NCBI RefSeq assembly: GCF_012927305.1
Contig: NZ_JABBGH010000001.1
Span: 992,001-1,056,000, forward strand
Source of the DNA: Hymenobacter polaris
GTDB taxonomy: Bacteria > Bacteroidota > Bacteroidia > Cytophagales > Hymenobacteraceae
Direction: 5' to 3'
Length of the DNA stretch: 64,000 bases
The notes below the pieces were generated by a model. That model was not told the origin of the DNA, made no database searches, and was given only the letters and a program-made list of their open reading frames with translations. Position 1 is the stretch's first letter, and the number at the start of each line of letters is the position of its first letter. The position numbers and the translations under genes are program-made. Below, in pieces: positions 33,438-41,906 of this stretch.

Positions 33438-34487
33438 TTAAGTTGCCGACTCTTCTTTGATGTCTACCGATTGCACGCGGCCGCCCGCGCTGAAGTACGC
33501 CTCGTAGTAGTGGCCGCCTATCGCCCACACCTCCTCCAGATTGAGCAGGCGCCGGCCCCGCTGCAAGCGGCGTACTTCGGCCTGCACCCTACGGGGCAAA
33601 TCGCTGAAAGCTACCGGCTGCTCGATGGCGGGACTGTCGTTGATTTCCAGTTCCAGCGTGAGGCTGGTGCTGCGCCACCAGCCGGTTATCTCCAGGTTGT
33701 CGCCGAGCAGGGCGGTGCTGGCCCGCAGGTTCTCGGTAGTGCGCAGCTCCTGCCCGGCCCCGGCCAGCATAAATACCCCGCTCAACACCATCGCCGCGTA
33801 GCCGATGCGCTGAAACAGGGTTTCCGATAAGTACTTGACCAGCCGCTTGGCCCCGGTTGTGGCCAGTACTGCCGCCACGGCCACCACCGCGCCCGCTTGC
33901 CAGGCCGACCCCGTCAGCAAGCCCAGGTACAGGTAGAGCACCAGCTTGATGGCGTGCAGCAGCATTTCGTTGGCGGCGCGGGTGGCAATCACTTCGTCGC
34001 GGCTAAGGCCGTAGCGGAAGTAGAACTTTTTGAATAGCAGGCCCACCGCCCCCGTCAGGCCCGAGAGGAAGCCGGCCAAAAAGCCAATGGTGCTCAGCTT
34101 GAGCCAGCCGGCTCGCTCGGGGGCGGCGGCTTCGCTCGTCGGGTGGCTACGCTTGAGCGCGGCCGGCAGGTTAGAAAGCAGGAATAGCCCGATGAAGACT
34201 TCGAGGTACAATGGGTTGAGGTACTTGAGCAGGTAGGCCCCGAGCAGCACCCCCGGTACCGCCCCCGGCACAAAGCGCCGCGTCACGGGCCAGTTGATGC
34301 TACGCCAAAACAGGGCCAGCTTCGACACGGTGCCCGTGGCCGTGCCCACCGTGAGGGCCGCCGGCACGCTCGACGCCGGCAGCACCCGCGCCAGCACGGG
34401 CAGCAGCAGCAGGCCCGCGCCCCCGCCACTCACCGTACTGATGCCGAAAGCCACCAGCGCCGCCAGAAAAACCAAGGCTACTCCCAT
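33438..34487 (-). CDS. TSUP (TauE/SafE) family permease with extra C-terminal domain, 349 aa
   Basis: Residues 1-255 form a TSUP permease with about eight membrane segments, including FGISTVSGGGAGLLLLPVLA in the first half and GFLAGFLSGLTGAVGLLF in the second, the paired G-rich motifs of the family. Such permeases export sulfite, sulfoacetate or related anions. Residues about 265-349 form a soluble extension (SDLPRRVQAEVRRLQRGRRL ... AYFSAGGRVQSVDIKEES) reminiscent of PepSY-like modules; it is unusual for TSUP proteins. It starts at ATG 34487, three bases after the stop of the beta-barrel receptor gene, indicating coupled translation. Confidence 0.82.
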   Translation of the reverse strand: MGVALVFLAALVAFGISTVSGGGAGLLLLPVLARVLPASSVPAALTVGTATGTVSKLALFWRSINWPVTRRFVPGAVPGVLLGAYLLKYLNPLYLEVFIGLFLLSNLPAALKRSHPTSEAAAPERAGWLKLSTIGFLAGFLSGLTGAVGLLFKKFYFRYGLSRDEVIATRAANEMLLHAIKLVLYLYLGLLTGSAWQAGAVVAVAAVLATTGAKRLVKYLSETLFQRIGYAAMVLSGVFMLAGAGQELRTTENLRASTALLGDNLEITGWWRSTSLTLELEINDSPAIEQPVAFSDLPRRVQAEVRRLQRGRRLLNLEEVWAIGGHYYEAYFSAGGRVQSVDIKEESAT

Positions 34488-34490
34488 CGG

Positions 34491-36908
34491 TTAGTTGTCG
34501 CTGCCGCCCTCTTCGTCGGCGCTGCGGCGCTTGCGACTCTCCTGGCCCTGCCCGAAACGGTAGCTGAAGCCTAGGTAGGCAATGCGCGACTCGCGCTTGA
34601 AGTGGCTGAAGGTCGAAAACTCCGCGCCGTAGGCCGTGAAGTCGTAGTGCAGGGTGTTGAAGATGTCCGCTACCCGCAGCGTGATGGTGCCCCGGTCAGC
34701 GAGCACGTTGTACTTGGCCGCGACATCGACGTTGAAGTTGGCGCTGCGTGTGCCCTGGGCCGAGTTGATGGGCGAGCGGTAGTTGAGGGCCAGTTGGGCG
34801 TCGAGCTTTTTGCTGAGCGTGAACACGTTATTGAGGCGCGCCGTGTACACCTGGCTGGCCGTGTTGATTGGCGTGCTGGCCACCCCGCCCCTGATGAGGC
34901 GCCGGAACGTGGAGGCCGTGGCGTTCACTTTCCAGAACGCCGTGAGCGGGCTGGCGGCCACCACCTCCAGGCCGTAGGAGGTTTCCTGGCCCAGGTTGTA
35001 GCGCGTGGTGTTCGTGACCACGTTGCCCGTCAGCGAATCAGTGATTACCTGGCGGAAGCCCTGGGCGGTATTGGTTTCGAGGCGGTAGAAGGCCGTGCTG
35101 CTCAGGCTGCGCCCGCCGGCCCAGGTTACTTCGTGGCCCAGCTCCACCGAGTGCACGTACTCGGGCAGCAGCTGCGGGTTGCCGGTTTGCAGGTTCAGCG
35201 GGTCCGAGCGGTCAGTGAAGGGGTTCAGCTCGCCCGCGTCGGGCCGGCCGATGCGCTTGGAGTAGCCCAGGCGCAGCTGCTGGTCGTGGGGCAGCTCGTA
35301 GGTGAAGGCCGCGCTCGGAAACAAACTGAGGTAGCTTTGGCTGAAGGGCGGATTGCTGCCCGCCAGCTGCGTGCCGGTGAGGTTGGTTTGCTCGGCCCGC
35401 AGCCCTAACTGGTAGCCGAATTTGCTGACGGCGCCGGCATAGATGCCGTAGGCCGCCTGCACGTACTGCTTGTAAATAAAGCGGTTGGAGGGGTCGAAGC
35501 GCAGCGCCGGCTGGCTGGCGAATACGTAGTCCAGGTCGTACTGCCGCAGGCTGCTGCGCGCGCCCAGCTCGAAGCGGCTCTTCTCCCCGAGGGGGTGCAC
35601 GTAGTCCACCTGCGCCGTGAGCTGCGTGGTGTGGTTGGTGGTGCGCTGCTGCTGCGTCACGAGGCTGTCGCGCGGGTAGAGCACGCGCGAGGCCACGTCG
35701 GTTTCGGCCAGCAGCGGCGTGTACACGGCCAGCGCCGTTAGCTCGCGGCCCTTGTGCTGGTCCCAGATGTGGCGGTAGTCCAGCGTCACGTCGGACGAGG
35801 GGAAGGTGCCGGTGGTGGCGTTCTGGCGGTTGCTGGTGCCGGCCGCTACCAGCTGGTCGCCGGCCGTCTGATTTACTTGCCGCGAGTCCAGCGTTTCCTG
35901 CTGCACCGAAGAGTTGAAGCGCGGCTGCACGGCCAGCGTCAGCGACTGCTCGGGCGTCAGGTCGTAGTCCAGCCCCAAGCGAAGGCCGTGCGACTGCGGC
36001 AAGCTCACGCCGCGGCGGTCCTGGCGCAGCAGCAGGGTGGCCCCGTTGGCCGCCGTAGTCTGGTCGAGGTAGCCGTCGATGCGCCGCCGGTCGCGCCGGT
36101 AGTCGTACTGCCCAAACAGGTTGAACTTGCCCTTGTGATAATTCAAGCTCAGCGAGCCGTTGGCCTTGTCGCCGGTACCGCCGGTGGCGCTCACCTGCCC
36201 GTTCCACCCGTCGCGCTTTTCCTTCTTCAGAATGATGTTCAAAATGCCGCCCGCCCCACTCGCGTCGTAGCGCGCCGAGGGGTTGGTGACCACTTCTACG
36301 CTCTGGATGCTGCTGGCCGGAATCTGGTCGAGCGTGGTGGTGGTGGGCTTGCCGTCGATGAAAATCGTGACCCCGCCCGAGCCGCGAATGCTCACCGCCC
36401 CGGTCTGGTCCACCGTCACGGAGGGCACGTTCTGGAGTACGTCCACGGCCGTGCCGCCGGTCACGGTCAGGTCTTTGCTCACGTCCACCACCTTCTTATC
36501 CAAGCCGCCGCTGACAAGCGGGCGCTCGGCCGTCACCACCACGTCTTTGAGGCGGGTGCTGGTAGCGGGCAGGCGCAGCACCCCCAGGGCTAGGGTCGGG
36601 GCGGCGCTGGTCAGGCTGATGGTGCGCCGGAGGGGGCCGTAGCCCACGGCCAGCACCCGCAGCCGATAGGTACCTAGTGGCACTCCGGCTACCTCAAACG
36701 CGCCGCTCTCGCTGGCCTGCGCGCCGGTTACCTGCGTCGAGTCGCTGGCCCCGGCTCGCAGCAGCACCACGCTGGCAAACGGCACCGGCTGCCCGCCCGT
36801 CTCCTGCAAGGTGCCGCGCACGGTGCCGGTCTGGGCCCAGGCGGTGGCCGTGCTCATCAACATTGTTAGCAAGGCTACCAGCCGACATCCCCTTCTCAAC
36901 TTCAACAT
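34491..36908 (-). CDS. TonB-dependent-receptor-like outer membrane beta-barrel protein, 805 aa
   Basis: Signal peptide (MLKLRRGCRLVALLTMLMST, ending TAWAQ), then a carboxypeptidase-regulatory-like domain (VRGTLQETGGQPVPFASVVL), a plug domain (ALGVLRLPATSTRLKDVVVT; GTAVDVLQNVPSVTVDQTGA; SIRGSGGVTIFIDGKP) and a large barrel of the OMP_b-brl_3 type. The C-terminus SRIAYLGFSYRFGQ is followed by a charged tail (RKRRSADEEGG). It probably takes up or binds an unknown ligand at the outer membrane with TonB energy, although this family often lacks proven transport. The ATG at 36908 fits the signal peptide. It is co-oriented and coupled with a TSUP permease (3 bp gap), suggesting that the two handle related compounds. 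Confidence 0.88.
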   Translation of the reverse strand: MLKLRRGCRLVALLTMLMSTATAWAQTGTVRGTLQETGGQPVPFASVVLLRAGASDSTQVTGAQASESGAFEVAGVPLGTYRLRVLAVGYGPLRRTISLTSAAPTLALGVLRLPATSTRLKDVVVTAERPLVSGGLDKKVVDVSKDLTVTGGTAVDVLQNVPSVTVDQTGAVSIRGSGGVTIFIDGKPTTTTLDQIPASSIQSVEVVTNPSARYDASGAGGILNIILKKEKRDGWNGQVSATGGTGDKANGSLSLNYHKGKFNLFGQYDYRRDRRRIDGYLDQTTAANGATLLLRQDRRGVSLPQSHGLRLGLDYDLTPEQSLTLAVQPRFNSSVQQETLDSRQVNQTAGDQLVAAGTSNRQNATTGTFPSSDVTLDYRHIWDQHKGRELTALAVYTPLLAETDVASRVLYPRDSLVTQQQRTTNHTTQLTAQVDYVHPLGEKSRFELGARSSLRQYDLDYVFASQPALRFDPSNRFIYKQYVQAAYGIYAGAVSKFGYQLGLRAEQTNLTGTQLAGSNPPFSQSYLSLFPSAAFTYELPHDQQLRLGYSKRIGRPDAGELNPFTDRSDPLNLQTGNPQLLPEYVHSVELGHEVTWAGGRSLSSTAFYRLETNTAQGFRQVITDSLTGNVVTNTTRYNLGQETSYGLEVVAASPLTAFWKVNATASTFRRLIRGGVASTPINTASQVYTARLNNVFTLSKKLDAQLALNYRSPINSAQGTRSANFNVDVAAKYNVLADRGTITLRVADIFNTLHYDFTAYGAEFSTFSHFKRESRIAYLGFSYRFGQGQESRKRRSADEEGGSDN

Positions 36909-37348
36909 GTTACTTGATTTTTTTAGGCGGGTGTAAGCGCTGCCTAGGTATCTTTTTTGCGTCGGGTCCACTGGCTGCGGTGGCTTCTACTTATTCGCAG
37001 TTTCTCGTAATGCAGCGCGTTTATTTGCGCAAACCTACCGGTCGATTCTGGTGTCAATTTGTAGTTGGCACTGGTTAGGAAAAGTCAATAAAGGCCCTTC
37101 CTATCCTGCGTGAATCCGCCGGCGGAGAATAGGCGCTCGGCGCGAGCAGCTCCGCTGAGGCTTGACTTCGAGCTGCTCGAAGCTTGAAATTGCTGTAGGC
37201 GGTTAAAGCCTGGGAAAGGCAGTCGGCTAAAAAAGTCACTTCCAGATTTGCGCCAGAATTGCCCGCTAGGTTTGGACGCAAGCTGTGCGTAAGCGTCCGG
37301 CTTACCGGCCGGTAGCCAGCTATTCCTATCCGACCGCTTTTGCCGGCT
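36909..37348. other. Intergenic region between divergent genes
   Basis: About 440 bp between the receptor gene (minus) and the PAP2 gene (plus). No gene is supported; the open frames here have no recognisable features. One candidate minus-strand promoter is at 37030-37057. The plus-strand side shows no clear TAnnTTTG box. Confidence 0.5.
37030..37057 (-). promoter_or_regulatory. Candidate promoter of the receptor/TSUP operon
   Basis: On the minus strand TAGGTTTG (37030-37037) matches TAnnTTTG, and a TTG at 37055-37057 lies 17 bp upstream, near but not at the usual 19-bp spacing for a -33 box. The leader to the ATG at 36908 would be about 115 nt. Confidence 0.35.
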
Positions 37349-38185
37349 ATGCATCTTCCCTTGCTCCTACACCTACGGCTTCTGCTGCTAAGCGTCGGGT
37401 TAGCCATCCCCACCCTAGCGCAAGTGCCGCTCAATCCAGCCGCGCCGGCTGCACCGGCTGCGCCAGTCGATACCACGCATAAGTACGAAAATCCCCTAGG
37501 GGTGCCCGTGGCGGCTAGGCCCAAACCGTTTTTTCATAAAAAGCTGGTCAAAGCCCTTATCGTGCCTACCGTGCTCATTGGCTACGGAGCCTACACTGTG
37601 GGGGGCAACCGGGGCTTCTACACCAACCAGGAGGCTCAGTGCGACGTCCACCGCCTGTTTCCCTCGTCGCAGACCCGCGTGGCCGACCTGCTGATTTTCG
37701 CGCCCTACTTGGAACTGGGTGCCACGGCCTTACTGGGCGTGCAGGGCCGCAACGACCGAGTAAACGTGCTGCTGGTTATCGCCAAAAGCGAAGCCATTAT
37801 GCTGGGCAGCACTTTCCTGGTCAAGTCGCTCACCCACGAGCAGCGGCCCGACGGGTCGGACAATCTCTCCTTTCCGTCGGGCCACACGGCGCAGGCGTTT
37901 CTGGCCGCCAGCATCGTGCACACCGAGCTGCGCGACAAAAGTCAGTGGTACGGCATTGGGGCCTACACTATCGCCACCAGCGTGGGGGTGCTGCGCATGG
38001 TGGTGGACAAGCACTGGCAGAGCGACGTGGTGGCCGGCGCGGGCTTCGGCATCCTGAGCGCCCACCTGGCCTACCTCACCCACCGCAACCGCTGGGGCCG
38101 CAAGCCCATCGGGCGCGACCTCGGCATCATACCCACCTTCTACGGCAATACGCCCGGCCTATGCCTGACCTGGCGTCCTCGCTAA
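37349..38185 (+). CDS. PAP2-superfamily phosphatase, secreted/envelope, 278 aa
   Basis: A signal peptide (MHLPLLLHLRLLLLSVGLAI, ending TLAQ) precedes a Pro/Ala-rich spacer and a PAP2 domain. Motif 2 is SFPSGHTAQAFLAASI, motif 3 is GVLRMVVDKHWQSDVVAGAG with His and Asp, and motif 1 is KSLTHEQRPDGS. The presence of a signal peptide distinguishes it from the 26585-27325 protein; bacterial relatives of this form act in the periplasm or outer membrane on lipid A or undecaprenyl diphosphates. The ATG at 37349 was chosen over a TTG three codons earlier. A DUF347 membrane protein follows 31 bp later. Confidence 0.87.
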   Translation: MHLPLLLHLRLLLLSVGLAIPTLAQVPLNPAAPAAPAAPVDTTHKYENPLGVPVAARPKPFFHKKLVKALIVPTVLIGYGAYTVGGNRGFYTNQEAQCDVHRLFPSSQTRVADLLIFAPYLELGATALLGVQGRNDRVNVLLVIAKSEAIMLGSTFLVKSLTHEQRPDGSDNLSFPSGHTAQAFLAASIVHTELRDKSQWYGIGAYTIATSVGVLRMVVDKHWQSDVVAGAGFGILSAHLAYLTHRNRWGRKPIGRDLGIIPTFYGNTPGLCLTWRPR

Positions 38186-38216
38186 CCCTTTCTTTCACAG
38201 TTACTTGGTTGATACC

Positions 38217-38984
38217 ATGAAAAAAATCCCCGAGGTTATGCTGCTGTTCTGGGTCATGAAAATCTGCGCCACCACCCTGGGCGAAACCGGCGGCGACCTG
38301 CTGGCCCAAACCCTCAACGTGGGCTACGGCGTCAGCTCGCTGCTGTTCATCGGGTTTTTCATCGTTACGCTGCTGGGGCAGCTGGCCGTCACGCACTACA
38401 TCCCGGCCCTGTACTGGGCCGTGATTCTGGCCACGAGCACGGCCGGTACGACTATGTCCGACTACATGGACCGTACCCTAGGGCTGGGCTACGCCACCGG
38501 CTCGGCCATCTTGGTGGGGCTGCTGGTACTGGTACTGGGCACCTGGCGGCTCAGCGAGAAGTCACTATCAGTAAGCGAGATTACCACCCGCCGCGGTGAA
38601 CTCTTCTACTGGACGGCCATCTTGTTTTCCAATACCCTCGGCACGGCCCTGGGTGATTTTCTGGCCGACGACTCCGGTCTGGGCTTCGGGGGCGGGGCCT
38701 TGCTCATTGGCAGCGTGCTGGCGCTGGTGGTGCTGGTCCACTACTTCACGCGCATCTCGTCGGTCCTACTCTTCTGGGTGGCCTTCGTGCTCACGCGGCC
38801 CTTCGGCGCCACCTTCGGCGATTTGCTCACCAAGCCCGTCGCCAAGAATGGCCTGGGCTTCGGCACCCAAGGCTCTTCACTGATACTGCTGGGTATGCTG
38901 GTCGTCCTCGTCGTGTACACCACGTTGCGGCCGCAGCCCGCCGAGCCGGTCACGGCTAAGGAGCCGGGCGGCCCCGTTTCCTGA
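38217..38984 (+). CDS. DUF347/COG4705 repeat membrane protein, 255 aa
   Basis: Four repeated membrane hairpins, each carrying a small-residue motif of the form T-x-G-x-x-x-x-D or G-T-x-x-x-D: TTLGETGGDLLAQTLNVGYG, STAGTTMSDYMDRTLGLGYA, NTLGTALGDFLADDSGLGFG and RPFGATFGDLLTKPVAKNGL. This repeat defines the uncharacterised DUF347 family (COG4705). The conserved Asp/Glu residues inside the membrane suggest an ion or metal path, which is inference. It starts at ATG 38217 and is probably co-transcribed with the upstream PAP2 gene (31 bp) and the downstream YncE-like gene (31 bp). Confidence 0.85.
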   Translation: MKKIPEVMLLFWVMKICATTLGETGGDLLAQTLNVGYGVSSLLFIGFFIVTLLGQLAVTHYIPALYWAVILATSTAGTTMSDYMDRTLGLGYATGSAILVGLLVLVLGTWRLSEKSLSVSEITTRRGELFYWTAILFSNTLGTALGDFLADDSGLGFGGGALLIGSVLALVVLVHYFTRISSVLLFWVAFVLTRPFGATFGDLLTKPVAKNGLGFGTQGSSLILLGMLVVLVVYTTLRPQPAEPVTAKEPGGPVS

Positions 38985-39015
38985 TTCAGCCTTTTCCCTT
39001 CTTTTATTTTCTCCC

Positions 39016-40056
39016 ATGAAAACCTTGTTGGTTGTTGCCCCGCTGGCCCTGGCCAGCCTAGGCCGGCTGCCGGCTGCCCACGGGCAGTCGGCGGCGCCCG
39101 CGCCCTACCGCGTGCTCAGCACCATTCCCGTAGGCGGTGAGGGCGGCTGGGATTTCCTGGCCACCGATCCGGCCGGCGAGCGCCTTTACGTGGCCCACGG
39201 CACCCAAACCGAAGTCATCGACTTGAAAACCAAGAAGCTGCTCGGCCACATTGAGAATACGCCCGGCGCCCACGGCGTGGCCGTAGTGCCCGGCGCCAAC
39301 CGCGGCTACGTCAGCTGCGGGCGCAATAACTACTGCGTCATCTTCGACCTGAAAACGCTGAAGAACCTGGGTACCGTCGCCACCGGCCCCAAGCCCGACG
39401 CGGTGTACTACGACGACTACTCAAAGCACGTCTTTGCCTTCAGCAACGCCGGGGGCAAGAGCACGGTGCTCGACCCGGCCACCGGCCGGGCCGTGGGCAC
39501 GGCCGAGCTGGGCGGCGACGTGGAAGTGCCCGCCAGCGACGGCAAAGGCCACATCTTCGTGAACCTGGAAGACAAGAGCGAGGTAATCGAGTTCGACGCC
39601 AAGAGCCTGGCCGTGCTGCACCGCTACTCCCTGGCCCCCGGCGAGGAGCCCACCGGCCTGGCCTTCGACCCCAAGGACGGCCGCCTCTTCAGCGGCTGCG
39701 CCAACGAGAAGCTGGTGGTGACCGACAGCAAAACCGGCAAGCAGGTGGCCGTGCTGCCCATCGGGCCGGGCGTGGACGGCGTGGCTTTCGACCCCACAAC
39801 TAATAACGTGCTCAGCTTCAACGGCGGCGACGGCACCATGACCGTCATCCACCAGGACTCGCCCGAGAAGTACACCGTGGTGGCCAACGTGCCCACCGCC
39901 AAGGGCGCCCGCACCGTAGCCGAAAACCCCAAAACCCACCATCTCTACACCTGCACCGCCGACTACGGCCCCGCCCCGGCTGCTACTACCGAAAACCCTC
40001 GGCCGCGCCCGAGCATCCTGCCCGGTACGTTCCGGGTGCTGGAAATCGGCAAATAA
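39016..40056 (+). CDS. YncE-like beta-propeller protein, secreted, 346 aa
   Basis: Signal peptide MKTLLVVAPLALASLGRLPA, ending AHGQS. The mature part is a seven-bladed 40-residue-repeat propeller: blades such as ERLYVAHGTQTEVIDLKTKK, GYVSCGRNNYCVIFDLKTLK, KHVFAFSNAGGKSTVLDPAT and GHIFVNLEDKSEVIEFDAKS. YncE-family proteins bind DNA, metals or partner proteins in the periplasm; the specific role is unknown. It starts at ATG 39016 and ends with a strong terminator. It closes the PAP2-DUF347-YncE gene set. Confidence 0.85.
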   Translation: MKTLLVVAPLALASLGRLPAAHGQSAAPAPYRVLSTIPVGGEGGWDFLATDPAGERLYVAHGTQTEVIDLKTKKLLGHIENTPGAHGVAVVPGANRGYVSCGRNNYCVIFDLKTLKNLGTVATGPKPDAVYYDDYSKHVFAFSNAGGKSTVLDPATGRAVGTAELGGDVEVPASDGKGHIFVNLEDKSEVIEFDAKSLAVLHRYSLAPGEEPTGLAFDPKDGRLFSGCANEKLVVTDSKTGKQVAVLPIGPGVDGVAFDPTTNNVLSFNGGDGTMTVIHQDSPEKYTVVANVPTAKGARTVAENPKTHHLYTCTADYGPAPAATTENPRPRPSILPGTFRVLEIGK

Positions 40057-40070
40057 CTCGACTACCTGGC

Positions 40071-40114
40071 AAACGCGCCGGCCACTTCGCGGAAGCGAGC
40101 TGGCCGGCGCGTTT
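40071..40114 (+). terminator. Terminator after the YncE-like gene
   Basis: A perfect 14-bp stem, AAACGCGCCGGCCA (40071-40084) with TGGCCGGCGCGTTT (40101-40114), enclosing a 16-base loop that itself holds CTTC/GAAG, followed by TCCTTGATTTTT. It lies 15 bp after the stop. Confidence 0.85.
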
Positions 40115-40141
40115 CCTTGATTTTTAACCCCCGTTTACGCT

Positions 40142-40558
40142 ATGTGGTGGATATACGCCCTGCTTTCCGCGCTCTTTGCCGCGCTCACCGCCATCCTGGC
40201 CAAAATTGGCATTAAAGGGGTCGATTCTAACCTGGCCACGGCCATTCGCACGGTGATTATCCTGCTGCTGGCCTGGGGCATTGTCTACTTCCAGGGCGGC
40301 CTCGATAAGCTAGGGCTGCTCACACGCACTAACCTGATTTTCTTGGGGTTGTCGGGCGTAGCTACCGGCCTGTCGTGGATATTCTACTTCCGGGCCTTGC
40401 AACTGGGCCAGGTGTCGCAGGTTGCTCCTGTCGATAAGCTGAGCGTGGCCATCGCCATCGTGCTGTCAGTCGTTTTCCTAGGCGAGAAGCTAACTTGGCA
40501 CGCCAGCATCGGCGCCGTGCTGATTATCGCGGGCACGCTGGTGTTGATTTGGGGCTAA
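40142..40558 (+). CDS. EamA-domain small membrane transporter, 138 aa
   Basis: A single EamA unit of four to five membrane segments (MWWIYALLSALFAALTAILA; IRTVIILLLAWGIVYF; GVATGLSWIFYFRALQLGQV; KLSVAIAIVLSVVFLGEKL; AVLIIAGTLVLIWG). Single-domain EamA proteins work as dimers and export small metabolites. It starts at ATG 40142, 28 bp after the terminator, so it should have its own promoter in that short gap or be reached by readthrough. Family assignment is secure, substrate unknown. Confidence 0.88.
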   Translation: MWWIYALLSALFAALTAILAKIGIKGVDSNLATAIRTVIILLLAWGIVYFQGGLDKLGLLTRTNLIFLGLSGVATGLSWIFYFRALQLGQVSQVAPVDKLSVAIAIVLSVVFLGEKLTWHASIGAVLIIAGTLVLIWG

Positions 40559-40728
40559 AAGTCACTGATTAAAAGCAAGCGCGCTCCCCAGCTGTTAGTG
40601 CCGCAAGTTGTTCGTTGTAACCTTGGTAGGAGAGCTTATGAATGTACTGCGCAAGGTGGTGCGGAGCGCTTTTTCACGGCACAATTCGGCCGTAACGCAC
40701 TTATCAGGCAGTAGCCGCCACTATACTC

Positions 40729-40959
40729 TCAACTAGTGGTTGCAGTTGCTTCGGCGGCCAGCTTGACGCAGTAACTGCAGCGGGCGCGCTCCTCGCCCGG
40801 CCGGCCCAGGTAGTACTGCCAGTCGCCGCTTTTTTTAACGCTGCGACCGATGGGGCACTCGCGCCAGTCGTGGTATGGATAGCGCTCCGACTCGGGAGCG
40901 CGGGCCATAATGCCCGTAACGTGCTGAACGTGACGAAAAAACGGCTTGGTACGGGCCAT
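40729..40959 (-). CDS. Small Cys-containing protein, 76 aa (paralog of 33122-33334)
   Basis: No family recognised. RYPYHDWRECPIGRSVKKSG followed by DWQYYLGRPGEERARC and a C-x-x-C (RCSYCVKL) aligns with the protein at 33122-33334 along the whole central part, including YHD, CP-x-G, SG-x-W and RC-x2-C-x2-L. The N-terminus is basic (MARTKPFFRHVQHVTG). No signal peptide or membrane segment is visible. It starts at ATG 40959 and stands alone between an EamA gene and a secreted protein. The conserved Cys/His set suggests metal binding by inference. Confidence 0.65.
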   Translation of the reverse strand: MARTKPFFRHVQHVTGIMARAPESERYPYHDWRECPIGRSVKKSGDWQYYLGRPGEERARCSYCVKLAAEATATTS

Positions 40960-41208
40960 AAACTATGGTTGGCCGCAACCCTTAGCTACGGCCGGATGAT
41001 GAATATGCCGCCAAGCTAGTTTAGGATTTTGTCGAGATTCTGTAGCAATCAGCTGTTTTGACCTTATCCGCATCAAATCACAAACAGGTAGGCAGGGGTG
41101 GTGAATCAGTCTATTTTTCACTAAGGCAACCATCCTCAGACTAACGCCAGAATCAGGCAATAGCTTGGCCGGAAAGTTTCACTTTTTTCACCTTTACTAC
41201 TTCCAGTC

Positions 41209-41643
41209 ATGCAAAAACTGCTGATATCCGCCGCCCTGCTGGTGCTCGCGGCTGGCGCGGCCCAAGCCCAGAAAATGACGGCAGCGCAGGTACCCGCCGC
41301 CACGAAAGCCGCCTTTAAAACCAAATTTCCCACTGTGCAGCGCAACACCTGGGAAAAGGAAGGCCCTGCCTACGAGGCGGGCTTTAGTATGAACGGCAAA
41401 ACGATGTCGGCTGTCATCACGGCCGACGGCAAGCTACAGGAAACGGAAACGGACATGACGTCCGCCCAACTACCGGCCGCCGTGCGCACTACCCTGGCCC
41501 GCGACTACAAAGCCTACCAGGTGCATGAGGCCGCCACCATCGTGCGGGCCGACGGGACGACCGTCTACGAGGCCAAAGTAGCTAAAGGCGGCAAGAAGCA
41601 GGACGTGCTCTTCACCACTAATGGTAAAGTGGCGCCTAAATAA
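41209..41643 (+). CDS. Secreted PepSY-like domain protein, 144 aa
   Basis: A signal peptide (MQKLLISAALLVLAAGAAQA) precedes two PepSY-like/DUF2874 repeats: PAATKAAFKTKFPTVQRNTW with EKEGPAYEAGFSMNGKTMS, and PAAVRTTLARDYKAYQVHEA with VRADGTTVYEAKVAKGGKK. Such proteins of 140-150 residues are common secreted products in Bacteroidota and may inhibit or bind something in the periplasm; the role is not established. The ATG at 41209 fits the signal peptide. A 13-bp stem terminator begins 13 bp after the stop. Confidence 0.85.
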   Translation: MQKLLISAALLVLAAGAAQAQKMTAAQVPAATKAAFKTKFPTVQRNTWEKEGPAYEAGFSMNGKTMSAVITADGKLQETETDMTSAQLPAAVRTTLARDYKAYQVHEAATIVRADGTTVYEAKVAKGGKKQDVLFTTNGKVAPK

Positions 41644-41655
41644 AAGGGTATAATC

Positions 41656-41688
41656 GGTCTAGCAGGAGTGAGAAACTCCTGCTAGACC
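41656..41688 (+). terminator. Hairpin terminator after the PepSY-like gene
   Basis: A perfect 13-bp stem GGTCTAGCAGGAG / CTCCTGCTAGACC with a 7-base loop (TGAGAAA). The following TTGAATTGCTTATTTG is only moderately T-rich, so it may be a weaker terminator or a 3' stabilising hairpin. Confidence 0.65.
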
Positions 41689-41906
41689 TTGAATTGCTTA
41701 TTTGTGAGTCGCGCTCGAATTGATGCGGTAAGCGGTAGCCAATAGCGGAGCGCTGCCGGTCAAGGTGTATGCTTCCCCAACTAATAAAATAGCCACAAGT
41801 AGAGAGAGCGGATTCGCAAATAACACCCTCCTGAAAAAACGTGTCTTATAATTACTAGATACACTAAGCAAAGAGAGCTGCAGGTCGCTCGCGGCAGCGC
41901 TACGGC

